Source: Chlamydomonas sphaeroides (lineage: Eukaryota; Chlorophyta; Chlorophyceae; Chlamydomonadales; Chlamydomonadaceae). From it: a DNA stretch of 64,000 nt. The stretch lies in the NCBI GenBank assembly GCA_001662425.1, contig BDDC01000016.1, forward strand, positions 89,374-153,373. The letters run 5' to 3'. Under the pieces are notes generated by a model. It searched no databases. It saw only the letters and a list, made by a program, of their open reading frames with translations, and had not been told where the DNA came from. Made by a program: the position numbers and the translations under genes. Positions 45,316-57,252 of this stretch are shown here, piece after piece. Numbering within the stretch: the first letter of the stretch is position 1; every line of letters begins with the position of its first letter.

Positions 45316-48300
45316 CTAGCGGCGGTAGCGCGTGCGCTCGAAGTTGAAGTACACGTGCAGGATGCCCCTGTCGAAGGTGCACTTGAAGCCGCGCTTGTGG
45401 CTGTACTCCCACTCTTTGTTCACAATCCTGGGGTAGGGCGGCGGGCGAGGGCAGGTTGGTGGGGAAAAGGATGAAGAGAGAGGCGCGAGGGACGGGGTGA
45501 AGCATCGTGGGGAGGCAAGGGCGCAAGCAGGCCACTTGCACGAGAGCCTGGTGACCCAGTTGCCGCTGACGGCGGCGGGAGAGGCAGGGTGCGGCGATGT
45601 ACCGAGGGGGTAGCGAACTATTTGTGAGGCAGGGTGCGGGGAAGGCAGCCGGGGGTGGGCTGCTGGCGCATGGAGCGCTGACGAGCGGGTGATGGCCGCT
45701 CACGCCCGGTCATCTCGCCATGCGCTGTGCGGGGAAGGGGCTTGGGCGATCCATTGCCCAGGCAGCCGGGTTCTGGCAATTCTCGCCAGTGCTGGCGCCA
45801 GCCCCGGGAGCGGCAGGGCGCCGCCACTCACTGCCGTCACGCGGGTACGTCGCTGGCCGGAAGGGCGTGCCCATCCCAGCGCACCTGAACGCAATGTCTT
45901 CGTAGGGCGGCCCCGCGGTGAAGATGATGAGGCAGGTGGAGCCGTCGGTGGACTGCGGGTCGGGCGCCACCCGGTAGGTGGGGGCCTGCGGGCGGCGCAG
46001 GGGCGGGAGAGCGCGGCGGGGAAGGGAGGTGCAGGGTGGGTGGGTGGCTGGGCAGGCGGCGTGGAGAGGCGGTTGCGAGGCAGGGAGCGCATGCCTGCAG
46101 TTGGGCACGCAGGGCGGACACGCTGCAGAGTGGGCTGGAGCTGGCGCGGGAGGCTTGCGGCCGATGGCGGCACGTGTGGAGCAGCTCGCCAACAGCTGAC
46201 AGCAGGTCCGTGCCCGTGACCAGGCCCACACGCGCAGGCCCGCGGCCGCAGCAGGCTCAGGCCCACACGGCCGGCCGCGCCCTTGGCGCCGCCGCGCCGC
46301 CCATGGCTGCAGCCGGCTTCATGCACCGCGCCCTAGCCGACTATGGTGTCCATGGCCCTGCCCTTGGCCGCAGCGGCATGGCGTGCCTGCTGGGCCTCAC
46401 CTTGGTCTTGTCGATGAGGTCGAAGTACATGATGTTGAACTTGTAGCCCTGCACCACCTTGGGCGGCGGGTTGTCGTAGTCGTAGTGCGTCTGGTTGTAC
46501 TTGTTCCACTCGTACCTGCAGCGCGCCGACCCCGCGGCGACGGGGCACACGCCGCACACACGTCGAACGCCACGGCAGTGGAGCACCCCTGGCAGCGAGC
46601 GCCGCCGGCTTCTCGCCCCACCCCAGTCTTGGCGCTGCGGCCCAGCCCCCGCTGGGACGAGCTCAGCCCCTGCAGCCCGGCCCCAGAGGCGCCCGCCCGC
46701 CCGCCACCCCACCCGGTGTGCACGCGGTTGAAGTACTTGGGCTTGCGCGGGCGGTACTTCTCGTGCCACCAGTAGACCTTGGAGTCCAGCGCCACCTCGC
46801 CCCCGAAGTTGCGGTCGCCCTCGTCCTGCGCCAGGGCAGCGGCCGCACGCCGGGGCGTGTTGCTTGACTCGTCGACGACCACACCACCGCGGCATGTTGG
46901 CAAGGCAGCCGGGAAAACACCCACTGGCATACGGCACACACACGGGGCCTCCCGCGGCCCTCCACGACCCGGCAGTCAAGGGCCGGGCCGCCTGGGAACA
47001 CCGCATGCCAGTTAGTACCGGCCCCCAGCACCGCCCAGGGCAGTTCAACCCTACCGGCCTCTCGCGCTCTCCCTGCACCCACCCCCTCGGTAAGCCGCCC
47101 GCCCCAGCCCTACCGCGCCCATGGTCTTCTCCGCGTGCGCCCGGAACGCCGCCATCGCCGCCGCGTCCTCCTCCTCCTGGGTGCGGAACTGGCCGCCACG
47201 GAACGGCGCGAAGCCGCCCGAGGGCCCAGCCGTGGCGCCATCCTGCAGCGGCAAAGGCAGAGGCAAGGGGGCAGGGGCAGCGCCGACACGTGAAGCAGGG
47301 AGCGGCTCAGCAGCGGGCGAGCGGGCAACGGGCGCCACCTCTACACGGGTGCCCCGCGCCGCCACCGGCAACCTCCCTGCCAACCTCGTCCTCCCCTCCG
47401 GCCCCCGCCCCCGCCCCCGCCCCCGCCCCCGCCCCCGCCCCCGCCCCGCACCTCTGCCGACAGGTTCTGCAGCATGGGGTGGCCGGCGCCCATGCCCCGC
47501 TGCAGCAGCGCCTGGTAGGCCCGCTCCGCGGCGGTGGCGTTGTTGGCTCCCGGCACTGAGGCCATGGCGGCGGCGGCCTTGAAGGTGTTGGCCGCCTGCA
47601 GCTTGACCTGCTGCCGCAGCAGCGCGAGGGCGCTGCGCCGGGGCAGGCGGAGGCAGGGGAGAGCATTGGCCAGAGGACGTGTTGCCGCATGCAGGGGAGG
47701 TTGTGGGGTGCACGCGCTGGCTTGAGCCCGGAGGGGTGCAAACCGGGGAGAGGCGGCCGCGACCAGCTTCCAAACACCCAACGGCCCCCGTCTCCCTAGT
47801 TGGCGGGCCCCAGGTTCCGCCATCGCAGGGCGCCGGATGCTTGGGTCCCAGGAGCCGCCGCCCCGGTTCCCCGGCAGCGCAGCGTACGGCTGAGCCCCAC
47901 CCAGCATTTCCCCAGTCCCTGCGCCCTCCCCGGCGCCGCCCCCACCGCATGTCGTCCTCCTCTGCCACCACGTCCTTGCCCACCGCCTCCGCCGCCGACA
48001 CGGGCGGCGGGCTTAACCGCCCGTCCGCCAGCTCCGGGTCAAGGGGCGCGTCGTCGTCGCTGCCCAGATCCTCCGCCTCGAGCGGCTCGCCCTCGCCGCC
48101 CTCCTCGCCGCCCTCGCCCGCCGGCTCGCCCTCGGCGCCCTCTGCAGCGGCGGCGCCGCTGCTGCCGGCCTGACGTGCGGGGGCAAACGGGGATGAGGGG
48201 CGGTGTCTGGCGGCGGTGCTTGGCGGCGGTCGGGCGCTGGGCCGCGCGCTAGAGGCGCCGGAGCTGAGCAGCGGGAAGCCGCAGCCTTTGGGGCACGCGG

Positions 48301-51300
48301 CAGCCTTGGAGGCGGGTTGTTACGGCCTCTGGCCCCTTCTGGCCCCTTCTGCAGTCCCGCCCCCCACCCACCTGGCCGCCCTCCATGTCTGCCTTGCGCT
48401 CCGCCTCCTTGTCCTCCTCCTCGCCGCCGCTGCTGTCGCCGCTGCTGGTCTCCTCCAGGTTGAGCTCTGCGGGGTCCTTGCCGTCGGCCAGGGCCTGACG
48501 GGCGAGGGGCGCCACCAAACACGCACGCGCTGTCACACACACACACACACATTTCTTCCACGCTCCCGCCCACGCCAACCGCCCGCGCTGCTGCCCCGCA
48601 CTGGCGCGGTGCCACGGCTGCCGCTCCCCGGCTGCCGCTCCCCGGCTGCCGCTCCCCGGCTGCCGCTCCCCGGCTGCCGCTCCCCGGCTGCTGCTCCCCG
48701 GCCGCCGCTCCCCGGCTTGAGCAGCCTGCGAGCCGCACCTGCTGCCGCGCCTCCTCCGCCGCCTTCTTGCGCGCCTCCCGCGCCTGCTCGCGCTTCATCA
48801 CCTCCGACGCGATGTGGCGCTGCATGAGCTGCGCCTGCAGCTCCCGCACCTGCGCCTTGGCCTTGTGGACCTGCGGGCGGCAGGGCGCAGGGAGGACGGG
48901 GGTGCACCGGGGCAGGGGGTTGAGGAGCGGAGCAAGGACGCGTGGGTGAGCACGCGGGGCGAGCGGGACCTGGCCTTGCGGCGGACCCACGGGGCGGCAG
49001 GGAGGAGCGAGGAGCGAGAAATGGCCGGCCGCAGGGAGCGTGAGAGCGTGAGCGTAGCTCGCTAGGGTCGCCACACGGGCATGAGCGGGGAACAGAACCT
49101 CCCCGGCCTCCCCGGCGGGTCCCATCACACTCGTGTTACCTATTGCTGCACATAAATGTTCCTCAATGTTCCTTTTTCTGAACACACGGCTGCTCCATGC
49201 ACCGCGCCCCCCGCTGGCCCCCGCTGCCAGCCTTCCGCGGCGGCCGCCGCGCTGCCCTGCCCTGCCCTGCCCTGCCCTGCCCTGCCCTGCGCTGCCCTGC
49301 CCTGCGCTGCCCTGCCCTGCCCTGCCCTGCCCTGCCCTGCACACCTGCAGCCGTGTGAGCACCGCCTCCCAGTACTCGGGGTCGCCCAGGCCGCCCTCCA
49401 GCGCCCGCTTGACGTCGCCCTCCATCGCCTGCAGCGCGGACAGCGTCTGGCCTGCGAGGTGGGGGCGGGCGAGCAGGGAGGCAGGGAGGCAGGGAGGCAG
49501 GGAGGCAGGGAGGCAGGGAGGCAGGGAGGCAGGGAGGGCGGCGGGCATGGGGGCCGGGCGTCAAGGAAGGCGGCCACGGAGGAGGAGCTGCGCTGCGCTG
49601 CGCTCCGCTTTGCTGGTGCGGCACGCGTACACATGCACCACCGCTGCGCGGCAGCACGGCTGCACGGGCCAGACTCCTCGGCACTCCGGCCCGCCGCGTG
49701 GCGTCATTGCCCTACGCGTGCCTCTGCTTCTCTGCCCCTTCCCCGGCGCCCAGCATGCCGGATGCCTGCACACCCCCACCACCTCGCAACACCCAGGCCC
49801 CGGTCCTCACCCATCAGCATGTTCTCGATCTGCACCTCCACATCGCTGTGCAGGCTGGTGCGGCCCGAGCCGGAGGCGTCCGCCTCGGCCTCGGCAGCAG
49901 CTGCCCCGCCGCCGGCCGCAGCGGCGCGGTCGCGGCGCAGCGCAGCACGGTCGGCCGCGTCCCTGGCGTCACAGCGCGCCACACCACACGGGGCGCGAGG
50001 GCGTCAGGACGTAGGCTTGGCCGCTGACGCCAAGGCCGTGCAAGCAGCCCCTTGTCCCCTCGCCGGCTCCAGGCCCGAAGTGCCGGCTAGAGATCGTCCG
50101 CCCGCCGGCGAGGGCCCCACAAGCTTGCACCGACGAGAAGCCCCTCACTAGCAGCAGGCCGCGGCGCAAGCCGGCTGGCGGCGCAGCACATTCCCTTCCC
50201 CCATCCCTCATGCCCTCCCTGCCCGTGGCCCCTTGCCCTCACCGCTTCACCGCCTCCTGCAGCTCGAAGTCCGCCACCACGCTCAGCGCCGTCCAGAACT
50301 TGTGGTGCAGCTCCTCGTACTTGTCGTAGTCCTGCACGGGCGCGGGGGCGGGGGCGCGCCATCCCGGCATGTTTTACGCATGTGCCGCGTGCTCGGCGGG
50401 CGCCATGTAGCCGCTATGGCCCCGCCCGCCTACACCACCGGCCCGCCCGGCCCGCCCCAGACGCCTGCCCATATGCTGCTCCCCGTGTGACCTCGGGGGT
50501 TGGTGGCTCGGCGTTGGCTCCGTTGGGTGTGCGGCCGCATATGCGATACGCACGGGAGTGACCCCAAGCCTCGGGCCACAGGCTGCAGCGCCGCCGGCAG
50601 GCCGCAGGATGCAGGCGGCCTGCCGGGCGCCACCCCGCCGGCCGCCGCAGCCCTGCTCTGCCTCTGGCGCTCACCCTGTAGTCGGAGATGCCCTGGTGCA
50701 GCTCCTTGGCCTCGTCCAGCAGCAGCCCCTCGAAGTAGGTCCAGGGCTCCACCATGTCGCAGCCGTAGCGGTCGTGCAGGTGGATGTTCTTGGCAATCTT
50801 GTCGATGCCGCTGGGCCGGCCCTGTTGGGAGGCGATGGGGGTGGCGGGGTAGGGCGGCGGCGTGTGTTATGCCGGCAAGGGGAAAGGCGTGGCAAGGGGA
50901 GCGCCCAAGCAGTAGGACAGCGGCAGCGCGGAGGCTGAGGATACGCGACGGTCGGCGCTCTGAGGGCTGGCCGCTCCCTGCCTTTCCGTCACTGCCGCCC
51001 CCTGCATTTCCGTCACTGCCACTCCCTCCCTTTCCGTCACTGCCGCTCCTGCCTCTCCGTCGCTGCTGCTCCCTCTGCCGCTCGACCCAGTACCATTGCG
51101 CCATCATGAAACGCCGCCCCGGACCCGGGTCAGCGCCTGCGCCTTCGGCCCTCAGCCCTAGGCCCGCCGCCTGCTGCGCCAGGGCCAGCGCCGCGCAGCC
51201 CCGTACTCGCCTCCGCCCATCTCTTCTCCGCCTTGTTGATGAGCGCCTTGAGGTAGAACTCCTCCTCCTTGGCCTCGCTCTCCATGGCCTCCTGGGCCGC

Positions 51301-53065
51301 GCGCAGCCGCTGGATGAGCGACTGCGCGGCCGCGGCAGGAGCAGGCCGGGGGGGGGCGAGGCGGGGAAGATATTGGCAAGAGGATGTGTTGCCGTGTCAG
51401 TAGCAGACCACAGCGCGCAGTTGCACGAACGCCGCGGGGCGGGGGAAGCGGAGAAGCGTGAGGGGTCAGGTTGGTGAGCCGGCTGGCAGCGGCAGGGGTG
51501 GCGGGAGGGTCTGGGCTGCGCAGGTTCTGATTCGTGTCTCGGTATGCGGCCCTCATGCCGGCCCGGTGCGCCCAGTGGTGCCGGCACAAAGACGTCAGCA
51601 TCGGGACCCGACCCCGGCAGTCCTCTGCGCTCCGCAGGCGACGGCCAACGACAACGGGGCAGCTGCCTGGAGGCCACCCCGGCGAGGCCGTGTGCTGCTG
51701 CCGACAGTGCAACCCTCCCCTCCCCTTACAGCACGAGCGCACGGCTCTGAGTTCGCACTCTAGCCCGATGGCCCCTCGGTCCATTGAACCCTCGGTACCC
51801 CAACCCCCTATGCGCCACGCACCAGCTCCTCCTCCCGCTGCGCCTTCTCCTCCTCGCGGGCAGCCTGCCGCTGGCGGACCTTCTCGATCTCCTCCTGCGG
51901 AGCGGAGGCGGCAGGGGGCGCAGATGGTGGGCGCGGTCCCGGTACCGTGGACGAAGGGCTGATGGAGTCGTGTGGGCGTGCCACCGCCGCGCAGGCCAGG
52001 GCTCGGGCGCGGCCAGGGCGCCGGCTGCGACGCAACGTACGGCAGGGTGCCGCTGCCGCTGCCGAGCCCGCCGGAGCCCGGAATCCAGCCGTCGGTAGCG
52101 CACCGAGCGCCACCGGCGCCCATCTGCACGCTCAGGCCATCAGGCCATCAGCAACGCGCGCAGCGCGACACTGGGGTCGTGGGCGCATCCCCGCCCCCGC
52201 AGCAATGGCACCGACGGTGGAGCCAGCCAGCCACCGCCATGGGGCCCTGGGCCCAGCGCCCTGGCGGCCTGCAGCAGCAGCTGATCGCTAAGCGACCTCG
52301 CTCCGCTCCAGGCAGCCCCGCCGTGCGTGTGCCCAAGCGGCGCATCCTGTGCGCTCCCCGGCCGCATGCACGCCCGGCAAGCCGCCAGGCACGTCCACGC
52401 TCCGTGTACGCTCCGCCGTAGCCGGTGGCCCACTAGGATTGCACGGGAGCAACCTAGCTCTGCTCCGCCCCGTCCGGCCCACGACAATGCCGCAGCTCCG
52501 CATAGCAGCGGCGGGCGGGCGGGCGTTGACTTTCACACGGCCGGGTTCAGCCACACCCGGCCCCTGACGACGAACGATCGGCACGCTGGCGTGCGTTGGG
52601 TTCGCAGGCTTCGCATGCAACGCTCCGGCCTGTGGTCTCACCAGGCGCTCCGCCTGCGAGGTGCGCAGCTGCGCCGCGGCAATGTCCTTCACGGACTTGC
52701 CGCTCTCCAGCTCACGCTCAATCTTCTTGGCCCACACGAACGTTGGCGCGCCAGAGTTGGCGCTGGTGCGCTGCAGGTGGGCCGCCACCTTGGTGGCCTG
52801 CAGCAGGATCGCGCGTGCAGGGGCTGGTTTGACACGGGGGCGTTGGCTTGACCTCGCGGTCCGGCCCAAGGGTTGACAGAGTCGTTCCTTGGGCAGTATC
52901 CTGCCTTACCAGCTTGTCCACGCGGCGGTGGTCGGCATCGTGGTCTGACGACGACGAGCTCTCTGACCCGGAGCTTTCCTCTTTGCGCCTGCTTTTCTTT
53001 TCCTTTCGCTCCTTCTTCGACTTACGTTCCTTCTTGTCCTTTTTGCTCTTCTTCTCCTTGCCCAT
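45316..53065 (-). CDS. CACTIN: Cactin, spliceosome-associated protein
   Basis: Cactin is a conserved nuclear splicing factor. Seventeen exons join in phase into 739 residues: 52910-53065, 52642-52797, 51823-51894, 51211-51321, 50675-50821, 50243-50331, 49811-49962, 49345-49451, 48739-48870, 48372-48494, 47946-48169, 47452-47632, 47114-47242, 46713-46825, 46401-46515, 45885-45985, 45316-45427. The Lys/Arg-rich start (MGKEKKSKKDKKERKSKKER) and a Ser/Asp run are followed by APTFVWAKKIERE, a coiled-coil region, and the mid domain (HLHDRYGCDMVEPWTYFEGL, KYEELHHKFWTAL, DVEVQIENML). The C-terminal domain is nearly invariant: KPKYFNRVHTGYEWNKYNQT, PPPKVVQGYKFNI, FTAGPPYEDIAF, IVNKEWEYSHKRGF, ending FNFERTRYRR. 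The intron after exon 4 appears to use a GC donor (GAG/GCGAGT), the only phase-consistent choice. Confidence 0.97.
47402..47447. repeat. Hexanucleotide CCCCCG run in cactin intron
   Basis: About seven copies of CCCCCG directly beside the donor of the exon ending at 47452. On the transcribed strand this is a G-rich run that could form a quadruplex close to the splice site. Confidence 0.8.
48617..48718. repeat. 14-bp tandem repeat in cactin intron
   Basis: About seven copies of a CCGGCTGCCGCTCC unit, the last ones diverged, in the intron between the exons at 48739-48870 and 48372-48494. Confidence 0.8.
49251..49540. repeat. Pentanucleotide and octanucleotide tandem repeats in cactin introns
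   Basis: CCCTG repeats run from about 49251 to 49340, right up to the exon beginning at 49345. On the other side of that exon, about seven copies of AGGCAGGG run from 49479 to 49540. The 107-base exon is thus flanked by two different microsatellites. Confidence 0.85.
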
Positions 53066-54716
53066 GGCGCGAGTGCGCCGCCCGGGCGCCGAAAGCTATT
53101 CCAAGCTACTTTGTGTCAACCTATAGAGCAACAGGAACTATGGCAAATATGTGGTGGGGTGCCGGTGAGATGTTTGCCTTCTAGATGCCGAGAGCAAGGT
53201 CGCATACACGTAGGTTGGTACTGCTTGCTGCTTTGACCTATAGTATGGCCACTGTTTGGCGAGTAGGGCTTTGGGGGACAAGTGTCGTGCTGGGGCTACC
53301 GTGTGTTTTGGGCACGCAATCTGTCGGGATTTCCAGGACCTGCGCCGGACGCCCCCCAGAAAGATGATATCCCCCCACCCTCCCGCAAACGCTCTTGCCA
53401 CCATCATGCACAGCATTGGGCGCGCGATGTCATGCGCTACGCGGCCGTCTGCTGGCTCACGGGCGAGCACGGTGGAAGGCAGCCTGCCTTGAGGCGCTCG
53501 CCACGCCGCTCGGCAGGCGGGGCCGGCGAGCGAGGGAGTGGCGATGGCTGCGGCGAAGGGCCTGGGCCAGGTGGCCGTGGCCGCGGCAAGCTCGGCCGCC
53601 GGAGCTCTGACAGCGAGGGCCGGGGCGGGCGCTATGCTGGCACGCACCGTTGGGATTTCCTGAACCTGTGCCAGCTGAGCATGGGTGCATGGCTCGCCCC
53701 AAGAAGAGGCCACCCAGACCAGACGCACATTATTGGTCATAATGCGGTCAGAGCTGGGAGTATTTAAGGGGTCTCGGGCACACCGAATGCGAGCCAACCA
53801 ACCTGACGCCCACTGGGCACGCAGTTGCAACGCATCCATCAACATGCGCTACACAACCGTCTGCCGGCCCCAGAGTGACCACATAACCACAACTGCGCCA
53901 CTGCCGCAGCCTTCATGATGATAGAGGGTTGCTCGGCGACGGGACCAGCTTGGGCGGGAGGGGAACACGGCTGTTCCAGCACGCCGCGGCGTGACATCAC
54001 GAGGGGCGCAGGATTGCAAGGAGCATGGCTGTAACGGCAACGCTGCCCCACGCACAGCCGCGGACCCGGCCCACCTCCGCACCCAAAGACTCCTCAGCCA
54101 TGCTTCCACGGCCGCCATAATTCCTGCGCGCACCTCCTGGGCAGACCAGAGCAGAATCTGCCCTGGGACAGACGCTCAACGCAAATGTCATCCGGAACGT
54201 GCCACCGCTCAGCATGATACAGTTCGGCATCCTATCCAGTTCGGCATCCTATCCAAGCTACCAGCTGCCACATAAGACAACGAAGCATCTCCTGGTGGCC
54301 CTTAGGTCAGGAACATCTAAATACCTGAACCAAGCCCCCGCAATCCGTGCCGTCCTGCTCAAAATCTCAACTCTATGACATGCCAACACCATGTAGCCGC
54401 AGCACCGGCAACGCCTCAACAATCCCCCCTGCGTAGTCAGACACGGCAACGCGCTCAAACCCCCGCCGTCAACAGCCGGAGGCCGCAACGGGGACCACTT
54501 CACGCAACAGAGGCAATGTCCAGTGTTTATCGCGCAGAGTAGCCACATGCCATGCCTAACGACCCGCTCCCTGTCAACCCTGCTCAGTACATGCCACCGA
54601 CAGCCCTGCACAACACCCTGCAGCTTCCGCCACGTTTCCTCACCCTGTACTATTGGGCTGCAGCCCCAAGCCCTTTCCACTGCTTGCATGCCTCTGCCTT
54701 GCGGGCCCACCTCTGC
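53066..54716. other. Intergenic region between cactin and F-box/LRR-like gene 3
   Basis: Contains the cactin promoter, a block at about 53450-53600 that resembles 36640-36760 in the opposite orientation, and dispersed repeat copy D at 53664-53785. Open frames are short and unrecognised. Confidence 0.45.
53664..53785 (+). repeat. Dispersed ~170-bp repeat, copy D (short)
   Basis: Shares CCAGCTGAGCATGGGTGCAT, AGAGGCCACCCAGACCAGAC, GGTCATAATGCGGTCAGAGC, TATTTAAGGGGTCTC and GGCACACCGAATGCG with the other copies, then diverges. It lies about 930 bases beyond the stop of F-box/LRR-like gene 3, antisense to it. Confidence 0.85.
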
Positions 54717-57252
54717 TCACTGCATGCCCGGCAGCATCCACAGCGCATCCCACGCCTCCAGAACCCACCGCAACCGCTCTGCACCGCGGCGGCCCGCAAG
54801 CGCCGCCGCAAGCTCACGACCTGCCTCGTCGCCGCCATCACCGCCGCCTCCTGCTAGAGCCTGATCCAAGGCCTGTGCAGGGGCAGCGACGCCATAGGGG
54901 TTAAGAGGGTGCGGGTGCGCCAAACCCCAGCAAGATCCCACGAACACAATATGCTACCGCCGTGGGGCCTGTTGGCAGGCCCCAACGTCCCCACAGAGCC
55001 ACCACTGTGCTCTCGGCCAGGTTGCAGGTTGGCAACCTTGGGCCAGTGCTCACCACGCCGGTCGCGTTGGCGGCGTCGCGGTCTTCGCAGCCGCCTGTCC
55101 CCAGGGCCTGGTTCAGTACCTGTGTGCGCGGTATGTCCGAGGACAGCGGGACCAGAGCCGCATCGGGCGGTGTTAGAACGCATGTGCTGACGGAGCCGCT
55201 CCTTGAGCATACAGCCATACCCAGCGACAACCGCAGAGCGATTGATGGTGCGAAAGCTTCGCAATGCGGTACCGATGTCCAGCTACTTAGCGTGACTAGC
55301 AAGCCTAACGGGCTGCGACGGCGGCCCACGCCTTGGCAGCCCGTGGCTGTGTGAGAGACAGGTCCTCCCAGGCGCCAGCACGCTGGACGGGCACCCACCA
55401 CGTCAGCGGCCTCGCGGATGATGCAGCCAGCTGTGGAGTAGGACATGCCGTAGGTCCAGACCCGCCCGCGCAGCTCCACCGCCCACCACTCCTCTCCCGG
55501 CCCAGCGCCCCTGGCGGCTGCTGACATGCACGCTGCGGCCCACACCGTTGCCGACGCCGACGCCGGGTCGCCGACTCCCACGTCCAGCAACAGCGCCTGC
55601 GTCGCCAGCAGCGGTTGCAGGCGGTTGCAGCGGACCTCGGGCACGGGGCCGCCGCCGGCGACAGGGGGCACCGGCCGGCGCCACGCGCCGGCGCCCTCGC
55701 CGGCGGCGTCCGACAGCCGCGCCCGCAGGGCCGGGCCCGCCAGGATGTACAGCGTGGGGAAGTCCTTCTGCCAGGCGTGCTGGCCGGCGGGTGCGATGGG
55801 CCTGTCGGCGATGCGGAGCAGCTGCCGCAGCAGCGGCAGCTCGAGCGCGCTATGCGGCGGCAGCGGCGCCGGCCGGCCTCCGTTGCCGGCGGCCGCGCCC
55901 CACACCGCGGGCCCTAGCCGCAGCTTCAAAAGCGACGCCCATGAGCCGCTCCCACCGAACGTGTCATACTTGACTTCCAGCGTGCGCGGCCGGACGAGCT
56001 GCGCCAGCTCCACCACGCGCGCCGGCTGGCACGCCGAGCATACCTGAACGACCAGGAGATGCACCGCCACCTCCTCGCAGCGCCGCAGCAGCTCCTGCAG
56101 CGCCGCCAGCCGCTGCTCCTCGGCCTCGGCTAGAAAGCCGCTGCGGAGGAAGTCCAGACTGAAGCTCTCCAGCCGGCGCAGCCGCGGCGCCAGCGGGCCG
56201 TGTGCCAGCAGGAGCTGCGCCAGCGACCCCACTCGGTGGGCTGGCGTGCCGCATCCGGTCAGGTTGATGGCAGCGACTGCGCCGGCCTCGAGGCTCAGCT
56301 CCATGCCTCCGTCGCAGCAGGGCGAGTTGTGGATGCGCAGCAGCTGCAGCGACGACGGCACGGCACGGAGGAGCGCCGGCAGTGAGGCCGGGCCCTCGAA
56401 GAAGGCCTTGTCAAGCTGCGCAGCGCGCGCATCATTCATGTACCGCCATGTGGCGCTAGTCATGCCGTAGGTGACGCTCAGCTCCTGCAGGCCAGCGAGT
56501 TCCTGTACCGCACCGGCGGCCAGCGCGGCTGTGGCGAGGCCGTCGTCATCATCGCCCCCAGCGCGTATGGTGATGCGCCTGAGGGCGCTGCTGCCGTGGA
56601 GATCCCGCAGGTTGGGCGTGCAGGCCGCGTTGGGCACGCTGAGGCTCTGCAGCCGCGGCAGCGCGGCGAGGCAGTCGAAGATGCAGGCTGACGGGTCTCC
56701 CGCGCCACCGAGGTGTCCGGTGAGGGTGACGTCGGTGAGGCTCGGCAGCTGCAGCAGGGCCCACGCGACGTTGGCGATGCCGTCGAAGGCCTTGCACAAC
56801 TCGCCATCCAGCTCCGCCTCCGCGCATCCGGGCACGTCGACGGATAGCTTGGTGATGCGCTGCAGTTCCTCGGAGGAGGCGCCTTGCAGGGGCAGCGCCA
56901 CGCCCCCGGGCCCCACGTCGCCGTCCAAGCTGCTCACGGACAACGACAGGTCGGTGACCCGGGGCCAGCGCGACCAGGGCAGGTGCAGCTTCTGCCTTGC
57001 CATCTTGGCGTGTCGTCCGCCCACGTAGATGGTTATTTTGGTCAAGCTCGCATCAATGCCGTCGCGGAACGCCTTGCACGCGAGGCGAGCATTGCGGAGG
57101 CTGCGAACGTCGCCACGGAAGTTCAGTTCCAAGAATATGGCATCCCAGGCATCAGCAGGAAGCGCACGGAGAAGCGAAGGGAAGGCGACTGAGGACGTCG
57201 CGCCGCTCTGATCGGCGGTGCGGATGCCGGTCAGGCGCTTGAGCCGCGACAT
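54717..57252 (-). CDS. F-box/LRR-like protein, family member 3 (668 residues)
   Basis: Exon 1 (55402-57252) encodes 617 residues and exon 2 (54717-54872) encodes 51, joined in phase 0. After MSRLKRLTGIRTADQSGATS comes an F-box-like helix region: FPSLLRALPADAWDAIFLEL, then LRNARLACKAFRDGIDASLT. Leucine-rich repeats follow (LLQLPSLTDVTLTGHLG, LAALPRLQSLSVPNAACTP, LAGLQELSVTYGM, LPPHSALELPLLRQLLRIAD). Exon 1 could be read on into the intron without a stop for 166 codons, but the donor GTGGTGGGTGC after REAAD sits where it does in member 4. The terminal exon reads ALDQALAGG, ELAAALAGRRGAERLRWVLE and AWDALWMLPGMQ. Inferred role: substrate-binding subunit of an SCF-type ubiquitin ligase. It is nearly identical at the N terminus to member 4, indicating recent duplication. 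Confidence 0.82.

Noticed and set aside
54901..55401. Read-through of F-box/LRR-like gene 3 as a single 783-codon exon
   Set aside because: The donor and the separate terminal exon are conserved in member 4, so I prefer the spliced model. The read-through part contains the diverged terminal-exon copy reported as a finding.
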